Of a DNA stretch of 64,000 bases, positions 45,961-56,372 are shown in pieces; positions within the stretch are counted from its first letter, which is position 1, and every line of letters begins with the position of its first letter. The notes under the pieces were generated by a model that saw nothing but the letters and a program-made list of their open reading frames with translations, did no database searches and had not been told where the DNA came from. Source of the stretch: Davidsoniella eucalypti (Eukaryota > Ascomycota > Sordariomycetes > Microascales > Ceratocystidaceae); contig RMBW01000023.1 of the NCBI GenBank assembly GCA_004009845.1, positions 310,001 through 374,000 of the forward strand. Direction: 5' to 3'. The translations under genes and the position numbers were made by a program.

Positions 45961-46854
45961 AGTCAAGGTCTTCAAACAGTGAAGCAATTTCCAGAGAGTA
46001 ATAGACAAAATGGATAATGTAACACTGTGGTAAAGGGAACAAGATGTGTATGGCAAATTGGACTTTGATCGATGGTCTGTGGTTTGCCAACGAGAAAGTT
46101 TTGGGAGCAAGTCGGAGGGGGGCATTGATTTAGTTCCAAAGAACGCTAAAGTTAGTGAAAATTGAAGCAATGGCAGCTGATGCCGCAAAGACCGGAAACG
46201 GAGGGGCTTAGAGAGCGGCGAGTTGTAGCATAGTCAGACACACTAAGAGATACATGTTGAACTGATAGACAAACGCCGAATGGCAACGTTGCTTTGACAC
46301 TGTTCAGCCTAGACGGCGTGGATAACAAGATAAAGTTAGAGGCTAGTGGATATTGATAAGCTTGAAGTACTGTTGCGGACTAGTGGACGGTGTGGGTTGT
46401 TTGCTCAGAACAGTACTAACATAGACGCTGTATTTGGAAGCCACAGCAGACATCAGCAGCACTTTACCAGGACTGCTGTTTTGAGAACTACCCAGCGTCT
46501 CTTGCCTCCACTGGGTGAGTTTTAGAGCAGCAGCTGTAACTACCAAAGACCATGGCCTTTCCAATGCTCATCTCGAGTGTCTATATGATATAGCATATCA
46601 GGATACCAATATCGATCATACGTAGCATTATGTGCTTCTACACTGCGAGTCAGTCTGTTTCTACGAGGGTAACTACGTAGATACGCTGCCACATAGTACT
46701 ATTCGCCATGTTAAATTCAACTACGGGGGGTGAGAAGCCAGTAACTCAGTAGCAGCGCCCAATTCGGCCATCTCCAGTGCGGCTTAGACCCCAGTCCTTT
46801 TCGCGCTAGCTTCGGAAGTCTATGCGAGAGCACAAGAGATAACGAACAGATATA

Positions 46855-46912
46855 ATATATGAGATATATTATATGATATATTATATGTTATATCTCTTTT
46901 TTATATTCTAAA
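46855..46912. repeat. AT-rich imperfect palindrome
   Basis: A run built of ATATTATATG and its inverse, bounded by GATATAATATATGAGATATA and TTATATGTTATATCTC. It could form a hairpin or cruciform. No target duplication was seen. Confidence 0.5.
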
Positions 46913-48799
46913 ACCAACATCGCCGAATGCAGACGAGAGCCAGGCTCCCATCTAGTCTGAAATCCAGACCAGATAACTGAGTGCGCAGTCTTTAGCGCAG
47001 CTGCTGGGATTCCCAAATTATGCTGCACTGGTTCTTGCCACAGTGTAGGGGTATTTCCCCAGAAATGCTGTATCGAATTCGCTGTAAAATTCGCTGTAAA
47101 ATCCACGATATACGGTCGTGAAATGCTGGGCACGATACGGCGTGAAGTCATATAAAGTTGCTAGTTGTCGCTATGTTGCAATGCCAAGAAATGCCAAGAC
47201 GTCGCACAACATGTCAACAATTGTCTCTCGGACGTGTTCCGCTAAATAAAGCTTGGCAGGGTGTCATCGAGTCTCGCTTGATGATTTCAGCGCCTGTTCG
47301 CCTGACATTAAACGCCTGACATAGACGCGATTGCAACCCAAATACAGCAGCACAAACTACCGTCCATCCGCATCCCATCACTGCCTTTTTTTTTTTTGGC
47401 TCTCCCGACAGGACAACTCGCTCAAATTGCAATAGCCATATCGCCATATCGTGCTGCACTTTGCCACTTTGCCCCCCACATTTTAGAGTTGTTCTAAATT
47501 TCTTGGCAGTGATTCCCAATTAGGAAAAACAAAGTACTCTTTCACCTTGCCCCACTAAGTTTATGTACCTCCACCCCAAATTTGGCCCTTAAGGTACCTC
47601 ATAGAGTCTAGAAAATATTAATCTATACCTTTATGCCACCATGTTCTTGATAATCGCTAGAAAATTACTCTACTTACCACTTACACTGGAAGTGCACTAA
47701 AATTAACCAAGTGCTCCCACAACATAGTGATCAATTGGCCGGAAAACCATATTTGCTCCTTTTATGCCATCCACGTTCAGATGTTCTAATAGAACTGGAC
47801 CAGTGTAAATTTCCAGAGCCCTTCGTGATGAGCTTAGTATTTTTAGGTTAATTATTGTGCATCTTTAGAGTCACAACACGGCATACCTTCAATCAATTTC
47901 AAGGTCGTGGAACTTGATCGTCAATTGTACTTTACTCTATTATACCTATATCGTAGGCCCATTTTCAGTTCTAACTTGCAGGAGACTACGGACCGTTACC
48001 CGCTGCTTAATGACCATATTTTACATCCAGATCTAGATCTCATCGATCTTGCACAGCCCATCGAAAACGATGGAACTCATCCACATCACAACAATTATTT
48101 AGTTAAATCACTTACGTTTATTCATTTATGAGCTGTTCACTATTGATGATTAGGCTTCATATGATATTTTTTTGCTATCTACATCATACACTACGAAATG
48201 TGCTATGATTGACAATATACCAAAGCTTCCCAACAACAATTCCTATTTTTTTATACAGAGAGTATTCGAAGGCTGTTTGCATTCGCTTCATAGTAGATCA
48301 CTAATCAGAGCCAGTAGTAATTACCACCATTACCCTTTCCACCACCCTTACGTATGGGATCTAAACTTAAAGATTGGCCTAAAACTATGAATTAGCACCC
48401 TTCGCCATCTAATCTCACATTGAGGTCTTCGCCACGGGGACTAACACTTTCCCAACCCCAGTGACAAACGGGTGTCGGATATAACCAAAGACATGTTGTC
48501 ATATGCTCTTTTGCCACATCTCACCTGTAGAGTCTAATATTGTGACAAATCTTCCTGCCGAGAAATGTCTTGCAAGATTGGTAAACTTTGTCGAATCTCC
48601 CTCAAACATGGTCATATTCAATGTGTTGGTGGTATGAATCGAGAGATATCTATGGAATATAAGGCGAGATGTAGTATCAAATATAAGAAATGTGACACAA
48701 AATCTTTAGTAAAATGGCGTTACGCTATTAGCAAAAATAATGGATTTTCAGGCATACCGAACTCATAACTGTCAAAGTCCACAACTAGAAGTTACAAGA

Positions 48800-49315
48800 C
48801 CCTTCCAAGAAAAGCTCACGATGCCAGGGACTTGGACGTAATGTCTTGATTCAAGAACGAAGACAATGTCAACTTTATTAACTCTACAGCTAGCCCCCTA
48901 TTGTCTCTACCAAGAAAAACTCGTGATCTAAAAGACTTTAAAATATTGGCTTCATCTAGGACCACGACAGTGCCAAAAACACCAAATCTGCAAACAACAT
49001 GCCCTTAAAGTCAATGATAAACAAAATAAACCCATGCCAAGGACACGTTGTGATATATAGGTCTTTGGAACATCGGCTTTATTCAGGAACTATGGCAATG
49101 CCATCTCTATCGACTCTGTAACTGGCTGTTCGCTCTCCTACTCAAAAGCATAACTTTGCAGTAATTTAACCTAGTTCTAAAATACGCGCATTAGGTTCAT
49201 AACGATCAAAACTTAAATTGAAAAAAACTCTACCAAGAAAGCCTCACGATAAATAAGGCTTTGAGATATTGACTTTACTGAGCAACTTCAGAAGTGCCAC
49301 TCTATCAACTCTATA
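48800..49315. repeat. degenerate tandem repeat array
   Basis: Four diverged units starting near 48801, 48908, 49035 and 49230. Common parts are a CCAAGAAAAGCTCACGAT-like start, a GACTTTG.AATATTGGCTTTATT-like centre and a CAATGCCA..TCTATCAACTCT-like end. Unit length varies from about 90 to 195 bases. Origin unknown. Confidence 0.6.
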
Positions 49316-49779
49316 AGCACACCTTGGTGTTTCTGCCCAAGAACACGTCTTTATGTTTCACAAGCTTCCAAGCTTCGAATCTACCGTTGTTGTTCTATTT
49401 ATCCTTTTGGATCTACATAGTTTTTAGGCTAATACCATTTTCGAGTCCCAGCATTTACAACACAGGGTCAACCCGCTGAGTACATGAACCTCGATTTTTC
49501 TGGGCACCATTTTCTTCTCCCTCGCACCTGATATGAAATACCGAGCTCTATCCAGAGACCTGGCATCCACTCCCGGGCTTAATGTCCCTCACATCCCCAT
49601 CCTTCCCCGACCCTGTAGAATGATATCCATCTGAAGGTCTTACAAGGAGATTGTACGACTTTAGCCATGATAGTTGGCTTGTTCTTCGTCCCATATCAAA
49701 ACCATGGCATTTAAATGTTCTCAGTACCCTATCTTCGGGTCCGATAGTAGAATCACAAGCCATACCAAATTTCATGCAA

Positions 49780-49781
49780 TA
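49780..49781. repeat. TA target duplication, left
   Basis: TA directly before the left inverted repeat; the partner is at 50905-50906. Confidence 0.75.
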
Positions 49782-49830
49782 ACGTACTTCACCACTTCAC
49801 GGGCCGCACCACTTCCAGGGCCACTTTTCC
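49782..49830 (+). repeat. left 49-bp terminal inverted repeat
   Basis: Starts ACGTACTTCACCACTTCACG and ends CCACTTTTCC. It is the exact reverse complement of 50856-50904. Confidence 0.95.
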
Positions 49831-49888
49831 AGACTACCTAACTTGCAACCCTCATAACTCCACGAAAAAGTGGTCAAATCAATTACTT

Positions 49889-50807
49889 CTACTCGGAATC
49901 CGATGAACTACTTGCATCTATCTCCTCTGGGCAGGTCCTTGCATTGTGGCCGGCCTTCCGACAGATGCCACAGTGCCGCGTGCTCGTTTTGCGCCGCTTC
50001 GGCGACCCCTCCCCCGCACCTTTGTCTCGTCCTTCCTGCTCAACAACGCCCTTTTCCACCAAAAGCTGGCTGGCTTCCTCGCCGGTAAGAGGTCCCAAAT
50101 CCTGTAATCGGGTTCTTTTGGCCCGACGGCGTTTCGAGAGGGCTTCGTTAGCCTCTCGAAGTGCCTTGACCTCACTGGCCAAAAGTGTAAGCTGGTGGTT
50201 AACAGCTACCGTAGCCTTGGCCAATTGGTCAACAGAGGCTAAATTCGGTGTTGGAGAGCTTCCTTGATGCTTGGTCACTCGATCCTTGATGAGAGTCGAC
50301 TATGAAATGGCCTCCAAAGCTCGTCTCGTCGAAGTTGTAGAAATCGCAGTCCTAGATAGCGTACTTCGCACTCATGTTGGTGACCAAACGGAACCACGCG
50401 TCCAACACATGGGGATCTTCTTGCAAGGCCCTTTGGTAGTCGTAAACGTGAGAGAAACGCGTACGGAGCTCTGGTTGCCGTGCAACAAAGCGGTCGGTTC
50501 CGACGAGTTGAAGGCCGCGTATCTCGAGCAAACGATTGGCCATATCTTTCACGTCAACCCTCCAGGGGGAAAACCCTCTTGCATCTAGCTGGAAGATATA
50601 TTGAACAATCGACTCCTCTTCACTCGGGGTCAAGATCGGCAAGCCGTGGGTTCTATCGGCATCAAAGGCTCTTCCAGCTATTCTGTACTGGAGTGTCGTT
50701 CGTGGGACATCGAATAGCTTTGCGAGCTTTCGAATACTCAATTCCGGTGTCGTTCGCTTTGCCTCGATCGCAAGAATGATTCGAGACTTGCGGAGAAAGT
50801 TTGGCAT
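49889..50807 (-). pseudogene. pogo/Fot transposase remnant, DDE domain deleted
   Basis: The 5' part (50807-50352) encodes 151 residues of a psq/CENP-B type helix-turn-helix DNA-binding region: MPNFLRKSRI, then LSIRKLAKLFDVPRTTLQYR and LTPSEEESIVQYI. It ends at a TAG where family members continue. In the same frame, DCDFYNFDET, with the first catalytic Asp, follows. The sequence then jumps in another frame to the C-terminal end (50278-49889). That part has a basic coiled-coil stretch and a CCHC zinc knuckle (CGICRKAGHNARTC), with an acidic Ser-rich tail. The deletion removes the rest of the DDE core, so no active enzyme can be made. Confidence 0.88.
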
Positions 50808-50855
50808 CGTAAGTGCGTAAGTAAACTCGTCTTGAAGTTGGAGTGGTGGTGGTGG

Positions 50856-50904
50856 GGAAAAGTGGCCCTGGAAGTGGTGCGGCCCGTGAAGTGGTGAAGT
50901 ACGT
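50856..50904 (-). repeat. right 49-bp terminal inverted repeat
   Basis: Exact reverse complement of the left repeat, followed by TA at 50905-50906. Confidence 0.95.
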
Positions 50905-51619
50905 TATAGGATAACGGATATCATACTAATGGATTCGCATTTTGTGCGTCTCATAAAACATAAAAGATGCCAAGTACTGATGCCACATTGATAGCTTGAA
51001 TTAATATTACTGGGTTGTTTATTAATAGAGATAGATCTAAACACACATGGTGACATCTTTGAGACTTTCTCGATATTATATTTTTGAGGGAGAAGCACTC
51101 ATCAACGTCAAATTCAAGCTTGCTTACACGATGAATACTTGGAACTTTTTGTCACACAAGAGTTATCTTTACAACCGTCACGATAGTACAAAGTTGGTCT
51201 TTACGATATGATCCCATGATTTATCCAGCCTTTTTTTATTAACCTCCGAGTCTAGGCAAATCTTGATCACAGAAATGCATCATACTTTCCCCAACAATAA
51301 CCGATGGAAGATAGCAAAAGAAACCATTCTTGTTGTGATTGGTCCGCCAAGAGTACATTCATGCAGCTAACTTTTTACATTTTACCCACACACACATCGC
51401 CTCAACTCAGCCTGAATCGGCCACCTGGCTGAATCTTATGGCATATTTCTGCACTCACAATACGCTTGAGGGGGCTTTCCTGCTGTAAATTATCCTGCGC
51501 ATATCCTGGGCTGCCGCTGTGATAAATCGAGTCACAAAACATGTGAGCTCAACTACAATGAAGCAATTTTGGTACTATAGTTTATGTATCTAAAAATATC
51601 CGCAAATTTTGTATGAAAC
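50905..51619. other. intergenic region right of the transposon
   Basis: About 700 bases, AT-rich; no gene seen. Confidence 0.5.
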
Positions 51620-52523
51620 TTGAATGGTAGAAAGGAACCTCTCAACTCCGTCAGAACCTTCTCTGAATCCATTCTTGAGAGAAACACAGTAGACGAAGAG
51701 GAGATCTCATTGTCATGTGATGATGCATTGCTTATTCTCCAACGTCAATCTCGCAGCGTCATGTCATTCGAATCCCGCAAAATAACAGCAAAAACTACCT
51801 CCACCAACAATACCTACATCTACATCTACATCTACATCTACAGTTGCACCTATTTACAGCGCGCCCTCTTCATCGGCCCGCAAGAACGATAACCCCTATG
51901 TAAGTAGCAATGACCAACCAAAAAAAGACTGTCAAGCTGCGTTTGGTACTCTAATCGGACCTACCAACAACCTCCTACTGATAGATGAGATAGTCCACAA
52001 CGTTGCTCAGGCAGCAGAGTATAGCCAAAAGCAAGCAGGGCTCCACCAGGCTGCTTATCTATTCATTAGTTTCATCATAGTAGCCAAACGGATATTCCCC
52101 TCGGTTTGTTCGAGCGTTTCTAGAGTTACCACCTCACATACATATCTTTGTAGGCTGCGTAGCAACTTATTTCATCCTCCCCATGACCTGTACCATGCCC
52201 CCATTCAAGCCTATATCCCGATATCTATCTCCCAAATTACCTTTTCCTACCTGAAAACAATGACAACGCCCAACAAACTATGGCTAGTCTCTTCCCTTCG
52301 AAGATATGTTTGTTGCAATGTACTGCAGCTGCGAAGTGTACTCTCTAGCCATCGTATGCATGTTTCCGGAGACTTCAAAGATCTGCCAACTTCCTACACA
52401 TGTCCCACCACCCTCGGCTTCCATTCGTGCATGGGTTACGCCGCCCAAGTACCGTGGAAATGTGTAAATCCGTTCTCTGTCATGCTATCAAGTACACTAT
52501 ATCTTATTGCAGTACTGGTGTGA
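51620..52523 (+). pseudogene. possible relic of a regulatory gene, two frames
   Basis: A first frame (51620 to about 51800) reads SILERNTVDEEEISLSCDD and ALLILQRQSRSVMSFESRK. After the CTACAT repeat, a second frame is open from about 51786 to 52523 (246 codons) and has no ATG before 52260. It reads APIYSAPSSSARKNDNPY, then DCQAAFGTLIGPTNNLLLID, EIVHNVAQAAEYSQKQAG and AAYLFISFIIVAKRIF. The order of a Cys, Leu-rich helix, Gln/Ala helix and hydrophobic helix recalls the C-terminal region of AflR-like Zn2Cys6 regulators, but this is a weak impression and no zinc cluster was found upstream. A frameshift in the hexamer repeat would explain the two frames. An intron is the alternative. Confidence 0.35.
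51813..51842. repeat. CTACAT hexamer microsatellite
   Basis: About five copies of CTACAT in a row, read as Thr-Ser, Tyr-Ile or Leu-His repeats in the three frames. It lies where the two frames of the surrounding relic meet. Confidence 0.8.
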
Positions 52524-53271
52524 CAATCTTATTTTCACAGCGTGATTTTCAGGAGCATACCCACGATCGTTCGTTTAGGGTTACAAAAAATAATATCGTT
52601 CTACGGAAAAGCTTTTGGCTGAGATCCAGATGGAATTCGAAGAAAACGTCACGAGCAAACAATCCAAATAATTTATGACTTGTGACCACGGATGAGATAT
52701 GGCTGCTAGATACCTCGTATGTACAAGATCTATAGAAATACAATATATAATTACGACACAAACGCAAGTCTAAATGAAATAATCACAACATCTAACACAA
52801 TTAGATCATGTGGCTCAGTATCATGTACTTAAGTACAATGCTAAGTAAAGAAATTAATGGTAAGCTTAGACATAGAATACCATCACCGTTCATAAAAAAT
52901 TTATCAAATTGTACCTCAAGAAAAAGTCTCCAAGAGAATAAACATACATGGGTTATAAACCCTATCACAGAGCTTCCATTTACTAGGGTATGTAACCCTA
53001 CAATCGGACGGTAAAGTTGGAGCGACAAATCAAGATATAAAAAAGAACTCACAATTGCGTACAAACAAAACCACACTTTAAAATTTGATTCTGTGATTAT
53101 AGTATATACTATAGATTAGACGAGGAATGCAAACAAAAAATATGCTAATAGTTCTATTTCCCACATCTGTCATTGATGCCGAGTGTTAAAGACACACAAA
53201 GCAAATAGAGGATATACGAGGACGATACCGCCAAGAAAAAAAAAAGAAAAGAAAAACAATGGAATCTATCT
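52524..53271. other. AT-rich intergenic region
   Basis: No gene seen. A 12-base A-rich run lies near 53237. Confidence 0.5.
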
Positions 53272-54235
53272 CTAGATTAATCCAGTAACCATGGTCAACG
53301 TTGTCACATCCACAAGGCTTGCGGATACACCAAGACCAGAGATACTACGTAGAGCTGCATTTGGAACAATACCGCAACACGTTCTATTATACGTGACATT
53401 GTTCAGTAGCACACCACTGCTTTGAACACTGGCTCTGGCAGTCTTGTCCGGCTTGACCTAGACTGCCGTTGCCCTGCCAGTCGTTGGTGGTGTTTAGTAG
53501 CGACACGGCAGGGACCAGTACACTGGCGCCAAAGAGAGTATACTGGATGTTGAGGTAGTGATTCATCATATACAAGCGATCCTTAACGTCTTCCTCAGAC
53601 AGGTTGGGTGGGCGGTCGATTGTGCAAGGGAAGGTCTGGCTCTCGGGGTCGAATGGGGTTTCCCACATCTATGAGAACTGGTGTAGTAACCACGGGTACT
53701 TGCTCTGGTCGGCCACGTAGTCGAGAAAAAGGACTACCCGCTTACCCGACACGATCATTTCGCCGAGCGTTGGCCAGTCGTTGTGCTTCATAGGGGACAA
53801 TGGGGGAAAGTAGGCATAGCGCATAATACCCGACGCCTCGATATAACTATCGAAGAGCTCTGGTGACGAGTAGTTGCCGTTGCCAATCAAGATAGTCACC
53901 AAATCTTATGGGTGAGCCTCGACCAAAGCACGCACTTCACCAAGCCAATCGCTGATGGGACCGGAATCTAGAATATCGCAGCTAGTATGACAGAAATGCG
54001 GCTCGTGATCACCGCCCGTGTCGGCATCGCTCGTCCACTGTGTCTGTGCCTGGAGGAATCTGACACTTTTTGGTACACATCTCAATGTAGTTATTGCATG
54101 GCTGAGTGTTGGTAGGCGTGGCACCAGTGCCAGTGGCCGTGGCATTGCCTGCCATGGTGATGCTGCTCTCTAGAGAGCCGGTGAAGGTGACGGACCCAGA
54201 GTAGTTTTATGCATGGATAGTGGTGGTCATTCCAG
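53272..54235 (-). pseudogene. decayed PI-PLC-like phosphodiesterase
   Basis: Minus-strand remnants of a fungal secreted PLC-like phosphodiesterase (TIM-barrel, X-domain type), in order. NYSGSVTFTGSLESS and PTNTQPCNNYIEMCTKK come first. After a deletion and frame change follow FLQAQTQW, FCHTSCDILDSGPISDWLGE and VTILIGNGNYSSPELF, then LGEMIVSGKRVVLFLDYVAD, MWETPFDP and LVPAVSLLN. The end, NNVTYNRTCCGIVPNA, is again in another frame. Breaks include TAA after an HA near 54210, TAA at 53903-53905 (HP*DLV), TAG at 53666-53668 (FS*MW, fits CAG to TAG) and a frame change near 53400. The segment around the first catalytic His of the family (AHNSPF in relatives) is missing. It is inactive. Confidence 0.82.
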
Positions 54236-54756
54236 AATACATGAAATATGACTCGTATAGTCGGAGTGTATTTGATACTTTTGTATGAAGTAGTAATTTT
54301 TATTCAGAATTGGGTACAACTTTGAAGTGTTTCACAAAGATGAGTACTAGCCAGGGAGTGGAAATTAACTAGCTTGCCCTTTATGTTTCTTTTCGCTGAA
54401 GGAGTACATAATTTATGAACTGTACTTTAAAAGAACCGAGTCAATACTACTAGTATTTGGACTTAAATAGCACTGGGATAAATGTACTGGGCCAAACGAA
54501 ATAGAAAAGGCAAGTTATAAGTGCAAGTACATTAAGGGCAGGTCTACATACTCTGAAGCATTAAGGGTAATGTACAAGAATCTGTATTAGTCAGATACGG
54601 CAAGATGTAGAAAATGTTAGCAGCAAATATATCAAGTACTACCACAATAAACACTCAAGGCGATATAGAAGAACATCCTGATTGAAGATAAGATTGAAGA
54701 GTTGGTTTTAAAAATAACATATTGACGGTAATTCTCCATACAATGCATAGACATAT
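54236..54756. other. AT-rich intergenic region
   Basis: No gene seen. Confidence 0.5.
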
Positions 54757-54987
54757 TGATCAAGTTGGGTGCATCAAAAATGACAAAGGTTGAAAAAAGA
54801 AAGCGAGAATGAACAGCAGCATTGAGAAGAAGTGCTGATCGCTCTTAGAAATGCACGACGAAGTGGAAAGGTTCATCTTTAGATGAGGGGGGGGTACCGT
54901 GAACTCAAAGTACGGAGGTTGTATGCAGCGTCATGGATATGACGTAAGAATTAGGGAAAACTACAGCAAAAAAGGTGTACAAAGACC

Positions 54988-54992
54988 AAAAA
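54988..54992 (-). terminator. Pol III T5 terminator of 5S copy B
   Basis: Five T on the minus strand right after the 5S. Confidence 0.75.
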
Positions 54993-54993
54993 G

Positions 54994-55112
54994 ACATACA
55001 ACACCCGGTATTCCCACGTGGTCACCCACCGTAGTACTGATCGAGCGCTTGATAGTTTAACTAGGGGAGAGCGGACGGGATCCCGTGCTTTCTATCAGCT
55101 GTGGTCGTATGT
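54994..55112 (-). rRNA. 5S ribosomal RNA, copy B
   Basis: 119 nt; no base differs from copies A and C on reading. TATA-like TTTATAATG lies about 27 bases upstream, and the T5 terminator follows directly. Confidence 0.92.
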
Positions 55113-55136
55113 TGAGAATTTGGGGCTTAGAAGGCA

Positions 55137-55514
55137 TTATAAAGGAACCACCGAAAGCCGACCGGGACCCTCCGTGTCAACGGCCGGTAGCATCTCGGAC
55201 TCGCTCTTCTTGACTTTTGTGGACCGGCCACCTGTACTCGAAACAAAGGATTCACTCTTTTTGTCGTATTCGGCCGAAAGTGCCTTTTGGTTCTCTCAAG
55301 TCTTAACAACTTTCAACTTCAAATTCTCAATGCACTACTCGTCGCGCTTGATATCTTGCTCGTAAATGGCATTTTGTGCTTCTGAAGTAACATCCCGTTG
55401 TAAATCAGCCTGCTGGCGGACATCTACAAAGCCATTGAAGGCGGCAGCGACAGCTTCGGCTTCCGTAGTCGGCTTGTCCGGCGGCAATGAAGAGCCATTA
55501 CTTTGAACGCTCAT
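55137..55514 (-). pseudogene. module ORF, copy B, ending in the 5S TATA box
   Basis: 126 codons from ATGAGCGTTCAAAG to a TAA at 55139-55137 that is part of the TTTATAATG box of the 5S gene. Two internal stops (TAG at codon 60, TGA at codon 73) correspond to GAG and TCA in copy A. The product begins MSVQSNGSSLPPDKPTTEAE. It has a charged, probably coiled-coil middle (IENLKLKVVK, ALSAEYDKKSE) and ends STGGRSTKVKKSESEMLPAV and a short tail. No family was recognised. Copies A and C have two extra bases after KKS, so their last third reads in another frame. Confidence 0.5.
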
Positions 55515-56372
55515 TTCTAAGTGGATTCTGCAGCCCAAATCGTGCTTTGGCATTCTTTGTGTATGATGAAATGGGAATATAGTACAATAGTACAATAGAG
55601 ATGAAAAATAAAACCACAATGCTGGATTCCGTTGGAATCACATTCAAAACAAAATAGGAAGAATTTTGGTGTTTGGAAAGACAAAACTGCAGGCGGAATA
55701 TTTATTCCTTATAGCCAGCTTCTAAACGGACAACTTCCATATGCAGATAGATACAAGTACCTAGGATAGAATAGACGTAGTAAAAGAAAGAGAAAAAAAC
55801 GCGCAATTACTCAAAAGAACATGAGAAAAGTATCGCCGGTATCACACAAATTAGCCCAAGTTCTGCTAGGCTAGCTGATGCATCAAATGCAACAACCCGT
55901 AAACTATGTCAATAAATAAAGCCCTATTTATGTATGATATATACTTCTCTTGAAGCATGAATGAGATATGCTGATGAGAGTCTTGATATGATTATGACTA
56001 GAATGCAACCCCAAGCCATAGGCAGCAACCTTGGGTGTCATTATCCGACTCGTCATGTGACTGCGTGTTAGCTGCTATGAGGGCTGCTAAAGTAGATGAT
56101 GATTATAAGGGTTGTCAAAGTTTCTTGTGTAAAATGCCAAGACTTTTAGTAAGTCTAAAGTCGAGACTACTTATAACATCATTCTCTCAAAAACTGTTTT
56201 TTGAACCTCCAATTTAACAAGTCGTGATGCTGTAACTATGAAATATTCTAGCGCCCGGCTGTGTTAGTAGGTCACGAGTTTTATAGGAGGTATAAACTTT
56301 TATCCTTTATATTATGACAAGCCCTTTGTTTTAGAAAACGTGAAAGTAAACCTTTTTTACTATGTGTTATTG

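Larger units (their letters stand above)
45575..49781. other. repeat-bearing intergenic region
   Basis: About 4.2 kb without a supported gene. It holds an imperfect duplication (45629-45770 and 45817-45960), an AT palindrome near 46855-46910, two TTCGCTGTAAAA units near 47074-47100 and a degenerate tandem array at 48800-49315. Reading frames in it are short and unconvincing. Confidence 0.55.
49782..50904 (-). mobile_element. internally deleted Fot/pogo-type DNA transposon
   Basis: 1,123 bp bounded by perfect 49-bp inverted repeats (49782-49830 and 50856-50904) and flanked by TA on both sides, as in Tc1/mariner-pogo elements. The inside encodes, on the minus strand, only the two ends of a pogo/Fot transposase; nearly the whole DDE catalytic domain is deleted. 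The perfect termini suggest a recent move, which would have needed a transposase supplied from elsewhere. Confidence 0.92.
54757..56372. repeat. 5S-bearing repeat module Y, copy B
   Basis: Aligns with 39184-40935 of copy A, minus the SINE. It starts at TCAAGTTGGGTGCATC and ends after AAACCTTTTTTACT. It lacks the left third of the module. The G run here has 8 bases. Confidence 0.85.

Noticed and set aside
46560..47520. Possible solo LTR
   Set aside because: No matching TG...CA ends with a flanking duplication could be found.
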